From Flavobacteriales bacterium UBA1993 (GTDB lineage: Bacteria; Bacteroidota; Bacteroidia; Flavobacteriales_G; Salibacteraceae), in the NCBI GenBank assembly GCA_002336485.1, contig DDCZ01000026.1, positions 1 to 48,163 on the forward strand: a stretch of 48,163 nt of DNA. Reading direction: 5' to 3'. The notes under the pieces were generated by a model. The model was not told the DNA's origin. It searched no databases and worked only from the letters and a program-made list of their open reading frames with translations. The translations under genes were made by a program, and so were the position numbers. Positions 15,483 to 23,192 of the stretch are shown here, one piece after another; position 1 is the stretch's first letter; each line of letters opens with the position of its first letter.

Positions 15483-15976
15483 TGAAAAGATTATCTCTAT
15501 TGCTATTGGTGTCCTTCATCTTGTTTTCCTTCAGTGGACCATTTGATGGAACCAAAACGTTAAGCGAATCATTCTATAAAGCCTCCATGGAGAAGTCTTT
15601 CAGGGAAGTTTTTCATGAATCTATGGAAAATTTGAACTCGGACTCGCCGCTAGCCATAGCGTATCTTGGAGCTTCAAAGGCCATGCTTGCCGAAACCGTC
15701 TCGAATCCATACTCGAAATACAACTACTTTGTTGACGGCAAGGAATTAATAGAGAAAGCAATAAAATTAGATCCGAACGACGCGGAAATACGATACGTTC
15801 GATTTATGATCCAATCGCATACACCCGCCTTTCTCGGCTATTCCAACGAAACCAAAGAAGATTTTGAGAGAATCGTTTTAGAGTTAACGTCATCTCAACA
15901 ATCAGCCATCTGGGTTTCAGACCTGCGTGCCTATCTTATTTCAAGCAAGTCGTCCTTTATCCTTCCTGAATCTTAG
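15482..15976 (+). CDS. Small secreted hypothetical protein in the carotenoid operon
   Basis: I do not recognise a named family. The 164-residue product starts with a signal peptide (MKRLSLLLLVSFILFSFSG). The mature part is mostly helical, with repeated alanine/leucine helices (DSPLAIAYLGASKAMLAETV, GKELIEKAIKLDPNDAEIRYVRFMIQ) that resemble tetratricopeptide repeats; KAIKLDPNDAEIRY is TPR-like. The protein would be periplasmic or outer-membrane associated. It overlaps crtB by one base and precedes idi by 9 bases, so it is firmly within the pigment operon. An ATG at 15482 is preferred to an in-frame TTG one codon earlier. A role in carotenoid placement in the membrane is only a guess. Confidence 0.8.
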   Translation: MKRLSLLLLVSFILFSFSGPFDGTKTLSESFYKASMEKSFREVFHESMENLNSDSPLAIAYLGASKAMLAETVSNPYSKYNYFVDGKELIEKAIKLDPNDAEIRYVRFMIQSHTPAFLGYSNETKEDFERIVLELTSSQQSAIWVSDLRAYLISSKSSFILPES

Positions 15977-15985
15977 ATTTACCGC

Positions 15986-16507
15986 ATGGATCAAGTAATA
16001 CTAGTTGATGAATTGGATACTCCGATTGGAGTAATGGAGAAAATGCAAGCGCACCGGAAAGGAGTCTTGCATCGCGCCTTTTCGGTGTTAATTTTCAACG
16101 ATGAGGGCGAAATGCTGATCCATCGAAGAGCCCTCTCAAAATATCATTCAGGCGGATTGTGGACAAACGCCTGTTGCAGTCACCCGCGTGAAGGAGAAAC
16201 TACTGAAGAATCAGGCCACCGCAGACTCATGGAAGAAATGGGCTTCGACTGTAACATCGAAGAGCAGTTCTCATTCATCTACCGCGCCGTATTAGACAAT
16301 GCCTTGATCGAACACGAACTCGACCACGTGTTCTTTGGCCGCTTCAATGGCAATCCGGCACCCCACCCCGATGAAGTCTGTGATTGGAAGTATGTTACCA
16401 TGCAGGCACTAGACCGAGACGTAAGCGTGCGTCCAGAGGCCTATACAGAATGGTTTAAAATCATCCTGAATGAAATCCAAAATAAGAAAATGGACATTGT
16501 ACAGTGA
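15986..16507 (+). CDS. idi: Isopentenyl-diphosphate delta-isomerase, type 1
   Basis: Idi interconverts isopentenyl and dimethylallyl diphosphate, feeding isoprenoid precursors to the carotenoid enzymes. The 173-residue Nudix-fold protein has the metal and active-site cysteine segment WTNACCSHPREGE and the following RRLMEEMGF part of the Nudix-like box. The E-x-E-type segment LIEHELDHVFFG is also present. The length matches the bacterial type 1 enzyme. Its TGA overlaps the GTG start of the pterin synthase gene, so translation is coupled. Its place in a carotenoid operon is common in Bacteroidota. Confidence 0.95.
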   Translation: MDQVILVDELDTPIGVMEKMQAHRKGVLHRAFSVLIFNDEGEMLIHRRALSKYHSGGLWTNACCSHPREGETTEESGHRRLMEEMGFDCNIEEQFSFIYRAVLDNALIEHELDHVFFGRFNGNPAPHPDEVCDWKYVTMQALDRDVSVRPEAYTEWFKIILNEIQNKKMDIVQ

Positions 16508-16914
16508 GAGTAAAGATCAGCAGAAAAGAACATTTTAATGCCGCTCACCGCCTACACAATCCCGCGTGGAACGACGCGCGAAATGCAGCGGTATTTGGCA
16601 AATGTAACAGCCCAAATTTTCACGGTCATAACTATGAGGTCATTGCCAATGTAACCGGAGAAATCGACCCAGACTCCGGCTTCGTCATTGACATGAAGGT
16701 CCTGAAACAACTCTTGAAAGAAGAAATAATCGAACCTTTTGACCACCTCAACCTAAATTTGGATGTAGCGGAATTCAAAACGCTCAACCCTACCGCAGAA
16801 AACATGGTTGTGGTGATCTGGAAGCGCCTGCGCAACAGGCTTTCATCTGACCTCGACCTCAGTGTAACCCTATACGAAACGGAAAGAAATTATGTTGAAT
16901 ACAGTGGAAAATAA
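16504..16914 (+). CDS. 6-pyruvoyl-tetrahydropterin synthase (PTPS), eukaryote-like active site
   Basis: This 136-residue COG0720 protein has zinc ligands H15, H40 and H42 and the catalytic cysteine C34 in the arrangement FGKCNSPNFHGHNY. The C-x5-HGH spacing is that of animal PTPS (FGKCNNPNGHGHNY), not the C-x3-HGH spacing of queuosine-pathway QueD. The loop AAHRLHNPAWNDARNAAVFGK and the ending LYETERNYVEYSGK also resemble animal PTPS. PTPS converts 7,8-dihydroneopterin triphosphate to 6-pyruvoyl-tetrahydropterin. It starts at a GTG that overlaps the idi stop, and its own end overlaps folE, the preceding enzyme of the pathway, by 23 bases. Annotation pipelines would probably call it queD. The product is inferred, not proven. 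Confidence 0.85.
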   Translation: MRVKISRKEHFNAAHRLHNPAWNDARNAAVFGKCNSPNFHGHNYEVIANVTGEIDPDSGFVIDMKVLKQLLKEEIIEPFDHLNLNLDVAEFKTLNPTAENMVVVIWKRLRNRLSSDLDLSVTLYETERNYVEYSGK

Positions 16915-17566
16915 AGAATCCCTAATCGAGGCATTGGACTATGAAAACCATTGGAATGGACTTTCGACACCCATGCGCGAAGGGGCTCAGGCAATATCAT
17001 CTGAAGAAAAGATCGAAAAGATCCGTGGACATTTCCGTGAGATCATGGAGACATTAGGCATGGACTTGAACGACGAAAGCTTGCAGGATACGCCTCATCG
17101 AGTGGCGAAAATGTTCGTGAACGAAGTCTTCAAGGGCTTAAATCCAGACAACAAGCCGAAGATCAAACTTTTTAACAACAAGTACAAATACAAGGAGATG
17201 TTGGTAGAGCGTGACATTACTGTCTATTCTTACTGTGAGCATCACTTTGTGCCAATTATCGGTAAAGCACACGTGGCGTATATCAGCAACGGACAGGTAA
17301 TCGGTCTAAGCAAAATCAACCGTCTGGTTGAATACTATTCCAAGCGCCCCCAAGTGCAGGAACGTCTCAACGAACAAATCGCAAAGGCACTGAAAGAAGT
17401 ATTGAAAACTGACGACGTCGCAGTATTAGTCGAAGCGGAACACTTATGTGTACAGTCACGAGGCATTCAGGATACTGCAAGCAGCACGCTAACGTCGAGC
17501 TACCACGGCAAATTCAGAGACGCCGAGGTTAGAAAGGAGTTTCTCCAATACGTCAACCTCAAGTAA
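16892..17566 (+). CDS. folE: GTP cyclohydrolase I
   Basis: FolE converts GTP to 7,8-dihydroneopterin triphosphate, the entry point to folate, tetrahydrobiopterin and queuosine. The 224-residue protein keeps the zinc ligands C115, H118 (YSYCEHHFVP) and C186 (EHLCVQSRGI), plus the GLSKINRLVEYYSKRPQVQERL segment. Its start lies 23 bases inside the PTPS gene, and a later ATG (16973) would remove the overlap. I keep the earlier one because the extra residues look family-typical. It is followed 5 bases later by the SDR gene. Its location beside PTPS and photolyase, rather than with folate genes, suggests a pathway-specific copy. A second folE elsewhere in the genome would support this. Confidence 0.96.
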   Translation: MLNTVENKESLIEALDYENHWNGLSTPMREGAQAISSEEKIEKIRGHFREIMETLGMDLNDESLQDTPHRVAKMFVNEVFKGLNPDNKPKIKLFNNKYKYKEMLVERDITVYSYCEHHFVPIIGKAHVAYISNGQVIGLSKINRLVEYYSKRPQVQERLNEQIAKALKEVLKTDDVAVLVEAEHLCVQSRGIQDTASSTLTSSYHGKFRDAEVRKEFLQYVNLK

Positions 17567-17571
17567 TACCC

Positions 17572-18255
17572 ATGAAAATTCTTGTAGTAGGAGGCAGCAA
17601 AGGGATTGGAAAAGCGGCAGTAGAGCTCCTTTTGGAGCAAGGGAACGAAGTAATTGTAGCCGCCCGCAGCAACAATGACATCCGTCACTTACCGATCGAA
17701 TTCATAGAGGTTGATGTGACTCAAGATGTCAGTGCTTTAGACGACTTGGATGACCTCAATGGTTTGCTCTTCTGTCCTGGCAGCATCAACCTACGTCCTT
17801 TTCATCGCCTGACTGCATCAGATTTTCAAACCGATTTTGACCTGAACGTCATGGGAGCTGTAAAAGTCCTGCAGGCATGTCGCTTAGCCCTCAAAGCTGG
17901 AAATGGATCGGCCGTACTCTTCAGCACCGTCGCAGTGCAGCAAGGAATGCCTTTCCACGCATCCGTGGCAGTGGCCAAAGGAGCCATTGAAGGGTTGACG
18001 CGCGCACTTGCTGCTGAATGGGCGCCTGACATCCGGGTCAATACCATCGCGCCAAGCCTGACGGATACACCCCTGGCTGAGTCCTTATTGTCCAATGATA
18101 AAAGGCGCGAAGGGAGCGAAGCGCGCCATCCTCTGAAGCGGCTAGGCACGCCTGAAGACATAGCCTCCATGGCCGTGCACCTCCTTTCCAAGAATGGCAG
18201 CTGGATTACCGGCCAGGTGATCGGCATTGACGGCGGCATGAGCCGATTGCGATGA
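17572..18255 (+). CDS. Short-chain dehydrogenase/reductase-fold protein lacking the catalytic tyrosine
   Basis: The 227-residue protein has the SDR coenzyme loop GGSKGIG (residues 7-13), an acidic strand end (IEVDVT), a LNVMGAVKV helix, active-site serine S118 (LFSTVAV) and lysine K136. The tyrosine that should lie four residues before that lysine is V132 (ASVAVAKGAIEGL). Most active SDR reductases need Ser-Tyr-Lys, so activity is doubtful or altered. It sits between folE and a flavin reductase gene, in the place where sepiapterin reductase would complete a tetrahydrobiopterin pathway. The 3' end overlaps the flavin reductase ATG (ATGA). GC content looks somewhat higher than in the neighbours, but no transfer is evident. 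Confidence 0.88.
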   Translation: MKILVVGGSKGIGKAAVELLLEQGNEVIVAARSNNDIRHLPIEFIEVDVTQDVSALDDLDDLNGLLFCPGSINLRPFHRLTASDFQTDFDLNVMGAVKVLQACRLALKAGNGSAVLFSTVAVQQGMPFHASVAVAKGAIEGLTRALAAEWAPDIRVNTIAPSLTDTPLAESLLSNDKRREGSEARHPLKRLGTPEDIASMAVHLLSKNGSWITGQVIGIDGGMSRLR

Positions 18256-18869
18256 GTCAACTCCATTTCACATCCGAAGACTGGAAGATCAGCGAAGGCC
18301 GCTATTGGAGCACCTTATTCAATTCGATCAGTGGGCCGCGATCGGCGGTAATGATTGGAACCCAAGACCAATCGGGCATCGGCAACATTGGACTCTTCAA
18401 TTCGCTTGTTCACCTAGGCGCAAATCCTCCCCTACTCGGCTTTGTTTTGCGACCTACGTCGGTGGCACGGCATACCTACCAAAACATTCTTTCATCCGGA
18501 CGTTACACGCTACAGCATGGAACCGTTGATCTGCTTTCCAAAGTGCATCAAACATCGGCGAAATACGATGCGACGCAGGATGAATTCGAGGAAATCGGAT
18601 TTGAAAAAACTTATATCGATGGCTTTCAGGCACCATTCATCCAAGGATTGCCCATCAGTGTGGGTATGGAGTTTCTCGAGGAACACCTGATACAGACAAA
18701 CAACACGCGGTTGATCGTAGGAGAAGTCAAGCACATTCTGATCAATGAGTCATTGATCGACGATGATGGATACATAGACACCTCAATGGCAAACACCATC
18801 TTGGTAAGCGGATTGGACGCTTACCACAGTCACGATCATATCAAACGTATGGACTATGCCAGACCGTAA
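18252..18869 (+). CDS. Flavin reductase family protein (FMN-binding split barrel)
   Basis: The 205-residue protein matches the flavoprotein oxygenase / DIM6-NTAB class. It has an early strand region PRSAVMIGTQDQSGIGNIGLFNSLVHLGANPPLLGFVLRPT in the FMN-binding part, followed by HTYQNILSSGRYTLQ. These proteins bind FMN or reduce flavins with NAD(P)H. A reduced flavin supply could serve the adjacent photolyase, whose FAD must be fully reduced, or could complete a pterin reaction. That link is inference from gene order. It overlaps the SDR gene by 4 bases and the photolyase gene by 14 bases, so all three are translationally coupled. Confidence 0.88.
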   Translation: MSQLHFTSEDWKISEGRYWSTLFNSISGPRSAVMIGTQDQSGIGNIGLFNSLVHLGANPPLLGFVLRPTSVARHTYQNILSSGRYTLQHGTVDLLSKVHQTSAKYDATQDEFEEIGFEKTYIDGFQAPFIQGLPISVGMEFLEEHLIQTNNTRLIVGEVKHILINESLIDDDGYIDTSMANTILVSGLDAYHSHDHIKRMDYARP

Positions 18870-20172
18870 GCAAGCAGTGTCACTTTTTTGGTTTCGGCGC
18901 GACCTGCGGCTCGAAGACAACCATGGACTTTACCAAGCGCTAAAGGATGGGAACAATGTTCAACCCATCTTCATTTTTGACACCAACATTTTAGACAAAC
19001 TTGATGATACCTGCGATCGGAGAATCTCGTTTATCTACCATCAGATCCAAGCACTGAAATCGGAGCTCATTGCCCTTGGCAGTGATCTAACCGTTTTTCA
19101 TGGCGATCCGCTGACCATCCTGGATCAATTATCTGAAGGCAAACTTGATGCGCTCTACTCCAATCGCGACTACGAACCTTATGCAAAGGCACGAGATAAG
19201 GCTGTCTATGAAATGCTCGACAAAAAGGGCATTCCGTTTAGAGGATATAAGGACCATGTAATTTTTGACAAGGACGAAATTGCAAAGGACGATGGAGATC
19301 CATATGTCGTATTCACGCCGTATTCACGGAAATGGAAAACTCAGTTGGAGCCGCTTCATTACCAGCCATACCCGAGCGCTAAGTACACCCACAACCTTAA
19401 AGCGTCTTTGAAACCTGAAAACCTCATCTCACTTGATGCGTTAGGATTTCAGAAACATGAAGAGGACTGGCCTGAGCAAACTGTGGACATCGACGTAATC
19501 AAGAACTACCACGAAACGCGGGACATTCCTGGAATAATGGGCACTTCTCGGCTTTCGGTTCATCTCCGATTCGGAACCATCAGCATTCGTCACCTTGTAA
19601 AACATGGGCTCGAGCATAACGAAAAGTGGCTAAATGAGCTTATTTGGCGCGACTTCTATCAATCCATTCTTTGGAAATTTCCGCATGTTGCCTCCAGTTG
19701 TTTCCGATCAAAATACGATCGGATTCCATGGAGAAACAACGAGCAGGAATTTAAAACGTGGTGTGAAGGAAAAACTGGTTACCCCATTGTGGATGCAGGA
19801 ATGAGGGAACTCAATGCCACAGGGTTAATGCACAACAGAGTGCGCATGGTTGTAAGCAGCTTTCTAACCAAACACCTATTAATTGATTGGCGCTGGGGTG
19901 AGGCCTACTTTGCATCTAAGTTGTTGGATTATGACATGGCTTCGAACAACGGCGGCTGGCAATGGGCTGCAGGATCCGGAGTTGACGCTGCACCATACTT
20001 TAGAGTTTTTAATCCCACACTTCAAACAGAGCGGTTTGATCCGAACCTGGTTTATGTTCGGAAGTGGGTTACAGATCTTGACTCCCCTGATTATCCTGAA
20101 AGAATGGTCGATCACAAAATGGCAAGAGAAAGGGCTATTCGAGTTTACAAGGAGGCTCTAACAGCGGTTTAA
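18856..20172 (+). CDS. phrB: Deoxyribodipyrimidine photolyase (cryptochrome/photolyase family, class I)
   Basis: The 438-residue protein uses blue light and reduced FAD to split UV-induced pyrimidine dimers. The N-terminal antenna-binding Rossmann domain runs to about residue 170 (VSLFWFRRDLRLEDNHGLYQAL). The helical FAD domain includes GTSRLSVHLRFGTISIR, ELIWRDFYQSILW, and the signature region WRWGEAYFASKLLDYDMASNNGGWQWAAGSGVDAAPYFRVFNP, which holds the dimer-binding tryptophans and electron-transfer residues. The length is close to E. coli PhrB. It is the last gene of the light operon. The antenna could be MTHF or another pterin or flavin, which is relevant because pterin genes lie upstream. 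The start at ATG 18856 lies within the previous gene. Confidence 0.95.
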   Translation: MPDRKQAVSLFWFRRDLRLEDNHGLYQALKDGNNVQPIFIFDTNILDKLDDTCDRRISFIYHQIQALKSELIALGSDLTVFHGDPLTILDQLSEGKLDALYSNRDYEPYAKARDKAVYEMLDKKGIPFRGYKDHVIFDKDEIAKDDGDPYVVFTPYSRKWKTQLEPLHYQPYPSAKYTHNLKASLKPENLISLDALGFQKHEEDWPEQTVDIDVIKNYHETRDIPGIMGTSRLSVHLRFGTISIRHLVKHGLEHNEKWLNELIWRDFYQSILWKFPHVASSCFRSKYDRIPWRNNEQEFKTWCEGKTGYPIVDAGMRELNATGLMHNRVRMVVSSFLTKHLLIDWRWGEAYFASKLLDYDMASNNGGWQWAAGSGVDAAPYFRVFNPTLQTERFDPNLVYVRKWVTDLDSPDYPERMVDHKMARERAIRVYKEALTAV

Positions 20173-20173
20173 A

Positions 20174-21757
20174 CTATTGAAATACTATGCGCGCCAGCTG
20201 ATTTTTTTTGCGGCGACGGGTATACATTATCATTTCGTTTTCACTAATCACCTCCATAGCCTTTGGTCGGCAATACAAATCTGATTCATCTTCACTCAAC
20301 AATAATTCCCGTTCTACATTTCCAGCTCGGTCTACCTCTACAAGCATTAAAACTGCCTTCTTCACATTTCCACGAAACACTGCCGGTTCGCCACTTTCGT
20401 AGTATAAATTCTTTGGATTGTCATTGAATATAAAGAATAGCTTATCCCCCATAACTTTTAGTGCATATCCTGAATATCGACCAGCATCATTCTTGGAAAT
20501 TTGATTCTTAGAAACCTTCTGACTCCATTCAATATTTCCTTCTGGGTCAATGTTTACCACTACAATATCTTCATAGTGATATGTATATGTGGTGCTTGTA
20601 TTTCCATTTGCATCCGTGGTTCGGGTCACCACCACAAAGTATCGTTCAGCTACTAAAAGGGCACCACCATCTTTACGCCGAATAATTTCCCGGATATCAT
20701 ACGAATTCAGTTCGTAGTCCCTCCCTTTTTCCATCCTCTTTTCCAGTCGATTCCCAGCGCCTTCTCGCATACCCTTGCGCATAAATTCAGAAGTGAAAGG
20801 TTTGGTACGCATACGCTCTACCTCACCAGACTCTTCGTTCACTCGCAGGTAGAAACTCCCTTTGATACTGCTGCTGGCCGAACCCATTTCTGAATAGAAT
20901 CCCGCACAAATAAGGTCTCCATTATCGGCAACGGTCATTTGAAGCTCATTCATGTTCTTCCCATCAAGGTCGAGCTTGAATTCCTTTGGAGTGCCTGAGC
21001 CACTATATTCAAGTATGGAAATTCGATAATCTTTTGCGGTAAAAACCCCACCAGTGCCTTCATCATACACTCGACCTAGAACATAGACTTGTCCATTGTT
21101 TCCAACTCTGATCTGCGTTCGCACAAAATTTTCATCCGTATACGGCAATTCAATGTCCTGATTCCAGATCAGTTTCATCTCATTATCAAAGACCTTAAAG
21201 CCGAATTTTTCTGCCTCGTTTCTCTTGTACGGCTGTTCCATAAAAACCAGCAACTTGCTTTCATCGCCTGACTTACGGTATTCGAAACTTCCCGACCTGT
21301 TCACTAGAATGCCTGATTGAAAGTCAACCTCGGCTATGGTTTCTGCGAAATTATCTGGCTTAAGGGATTCCTTATCGATTCGATCTGAGAACAAGGAATA
21401 TGTTTTATCCGCGGTGCTTTTGCGACTGGTGAACGCGTATATCTGATTGTTCATGCCAAACATCGACTCAAGCACGGCATATGAGCCCAAGGTTCGAAAA
21501 CTCTGTGGCTCAGACCGTATAAGCTTTAAATCTGGAGTAAACTTCTGAAGATAATTGGTTCTGCTGAGAAGGCTCGTTTCGACAATTAAATTGTAGAGGC
21601 CTGACTCATCCTGCAACACCACGTTTTTTTGATAGCTATTTCCCGGGGTCTTAAACTCAGGCCCCCATATCACTTCCACCTTACTAGATTTTGTTTGAGC
21701 CTGATATCCGAAGGAGATCAACAGACTTAGCTGAATAAGAAGGAGTGACCTAAACAT
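20174..21757 (-). CDS. Secreted hypothetical protein (527 aa)
   Basis: I do not recognise a named family. A signal peptide covers about residues 1-20, with a predicted cut before Gln (SFGYQA/QTKSS). The mature protein is rich in beta strands and has several segments of the kind NNGQVYVLGRVYDEGTGG, NGDLICAGFYSEMG and DGGALLVAERYFVVV, reminiscent of repeated beta-propeller blades. It has no T9SS sorting domain and no catalytic motif that I can see. The protein would be periplasmic or on the cell surface. It is convergent with the photolyase gene, with a one-base gap, and lies 33 bases downstream of paaB, so it may be read from the paaAB transcript. Confidence 0.78.
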   Translation of the reverse strand: MFRSLLLIQLSLLISFGYQAQTKSSKVEVIWGPEFKTPGNSYQKNVVLQDESGLYNLIVETSLLSRTNYLQKFTPDLKLIRSEPQSFRTLGSYAVLESMFGMNNQIYAFTSRKSTADKTYSLFSDRIDKESLKPDNFAETIAEVDFQSGILVNRSGSFEYRKSGDESKLLVFMEQPYKRNEAEKFGFKVFDNEMKLIWNQDIELPYTDENFVRTQIRVGNNGQVYVLGRVYDEGTGGVFTAKDYRISILEYSGSGTPKEFKLDLDGKNMNELQMTVADNGDLICAGFYSEMGSASSSIKGSFYLRVNEESGEVERMRTKPFTSEFMRKGMREGAGNRLEKRMEKGRDYELNSYDIREIIRRKDGGALLVAERYFVVVTRTTDANGNTSTTYTYHYEDIVVVNIDPEGNIEWSQKVSKNQISKNDAGRYSGYALKVMGDKLFFIFNDNPKNLYYESGEPAVFRGNVKKAVLMLVEVDRAGNVERELLLSEDESDLYCRPKAMEVISENEMIMYTRRRKKNQLARIVFQ

Positions 21758-21790
21758 GATGCAGAATTTAAATTGAAGAAACCTTCAATT

Positions 21791-22081
21791 CTACATATGC
21801 TTTACCTCGTCGGGCAATTCATAAAATGTAGGATGACGATATATTTTATCTGCTGCTGGATCAAACATTGCATCCTTTGAATCAGGGTCCGATGCTAAAA
21901 TGTTGTCTGACTCTACAACCCAAATGCTGACGCCTTCGCTTCTACGGGTGTAAACATCCCTTGCCATTTCCAATGCCATTTCTGCATCTGAAGCATGTAA
22001 ACTTCCAGAATGCCGATGGTTCAATCCGGCCTTGCTACGAACAAATACTTCCCACAAAGGCCAATTTTTCTTTTCTGACAT
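21791..22081 (-). CDS. paaB: 1,2-phenylacetyl-CoA epoxidase, subunit PaaB
   Basis: PaaB is a small structural subunit of the multicomponent oxygenase that epoxidises phenylacetyl-CoA in aerobic phenylacetate degradation. The 96-residue protein has the family's opening (WPLWEVFVRSKAGLNHRHSGSLHASDAEMALEMARDVYTRR) and the ending IYRHPTFYELPDEVKHM. The length is normal. It lies 10 bases downstream of paaA. The next gene in the usual order, paaC, is absent, and a secreted protein gene follows instead. Confidence 0.95.
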   Translation of the reverse strand: MSEKKNWPLWEVFVRSKAGLNHRHSGSLHASDAEMALEMARDVYTRRSEGVSIWVVESDNILASDPDSKDAMFDPAADKIYRHPTFYELPDEVKHM

Positions 22082-22091
22082 AATTTTTCGA

Positions 22092-23042
22092 TTAAGCAGC
22101 GACGGTCGCTGTTTTCATTTTTCGTTTCTTATCTGCGTATACCATAGCGGCTTCTCTAACCCACGCACCATCGTCGTATGCACCTTTTCTATCTCGCAAC
22201 CTCTGTCTGTTGCACTTACCATTGCCTTTCACAACATTCCAAAATTCTTCCCAATCAATCTCGCCCATTTCCCAATGGCCAGTTTCCTCGTTAAACTTCA
22301 AATCTGGATCTGGCACCTCGCAGCCTAAAAGATGGCATTGTGGAACTGTCATATCCAAAAATCGCTGGCGCAACTCATCGTTCGAAAAGCGCTTGATTTT
22401 CCATTTCATGCTCTGCGCCGAATGCTCCGAAGCTGCATCGCTAGGACCAAACATCTTCAAAGCCGGCCACCACCATCGATCAATCGCATCTTGCGCCATA
22501 CGCTTCTGCTCGGCTGTACCATTGGCCATTTTCAGCATGATACTAAAACCTTGACGCTGATGAAAACTTTCTTCTTTACAAACCCGAACCATCGCTCTGC
22601 TATATGGCCCATAGGAGCAACGACATAGCGGGACTTGGTTCATGATCGCAGCGCCATCTACCAACCATCCGATGGCACCAATGTCTGCCCAAGAAAGCGT
22701 AGGGTAGTTAAAAATCGAAGAATATTTTGCCTTTCCCGAGTGCAAATCATCAATGGTATCGTCTCGTTCTACACCGAGTGTTTCACATGAACTATAGAGA
22801 TAAAGTCCATGCCCGGCTTCGTCTTGTACCTTCGCAAGCAGCGCTACTTTTCTTGTTAGACTCGGTGCTCGCGTGATCCAATTTGCTTCTGGAAGCATAC
22901 CGACAATCTCGCTGTGAGCGTGCTGTGAAATTTGGCGAATTAGTGTTTTTCGATACGCATCGGGCATCCAATCTTTTGGTTCGATTTTAACCTCCGCATC
23001 TACCTTATCCTGAAATATTTTCTCTAAGTCTTTTTCTGACAT
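22092..23042 (-). CDS. paaA: 1,2-phenylacetyl-CoA epoxidase, catalytic subunit PaaA
   Basis: PaaA holds the diiron centre that inserts oxygen into phenylacetyl-CoA. The 316-residue protein has the ferritin-like four-helix fold with two E-x-x-H iron motifs, in AKVQDEAGHGLYLY and VCKEESFHQRQGF, together with the family-typical DWMPDAYRKTLIRQISQHAHSEIVGMLPE. I start it at ATG 23042. An in-frame upstream ATG (23093) adds 17 residues that do not look like the family. It is divergent from paaE, with 150 bases between the starts. The partner PaaC, needed for a stable PaaA complex in E. coli, is not in this window. Confidence 0.95.
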   Translation of the reverse strand: MSEKDLEKIFQDKVDAEVKIEPKDWMPDAYRKTLIRQISQHAHSEIVGMLPEANWITRAPSLTRKVALLAKVQDEAGHGLYLYSSCETLGVERDDTIDDLHSGKAKYSSIFNYPTLSWADIGAIGWLVDGAAIMNQVPLCRCSYGPYSRAMVRVCKEESFHQRQGFSIMLKMANGTAEQKRMAQDAIDRWWWPALKMFGPSDAASEHSAQSMKWKIKRFSNDELRQRFLDMTVPQCHLLGCEVPDPDLKFNEETGHWEMGEIDWEEFWNVVKGNGKCNRQRLRDRKGAYDDGAWVREAAMVYADKKRKMKTATVAA

Positions 23043-23166
23043 ATCGTGCAAGTATGTTCGCGAATATAAATAGCAAAGCTGTCTCCTACCCACATTCTGA
23101 TTTAAATCAAAAAGGTAACAGTTATAAAACAGTATTTGTTCCGCCTGCCGGAAAGGTCGGTAATGC

Positions 23167-23174
23167 TAAATTTG
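23167..23174 (+). promoter_or_regulatory. Candidate -7 element for paaE
   Basis: TAAATTTG matches TAnnTTTG and lies 19 bases upstream of the paaE ATG (23193), so the leader would be short. No TTG lies at the standard spacing; the nearest is 28 bases before it. The rest of the 150-base paaA-paaE gap shows a short imperfect inverted repeat around 23142-23160 (CCTGCCGG and related bases), but no clear operator. Confidence 0.4.
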
Positions 23175-23192
23175 GAGTCCTAAACTCTTAGT

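Noticed and set aside
16504..17566. folE plus a QueD-like gene as a queuosine (preQ0) operon
   Set aside because: The active-site spacing is C-x5-HGH, and no queC, queE or queF is present; the neighbours are carotenoid and photolyase genes.
17826..18266. A 146-codon open frame antisense to the SDR gene
   Set aside because: It lies opposite a clearly coding SDR, has a biased composition expected from the complementary strand, and shows no recognisable domain.
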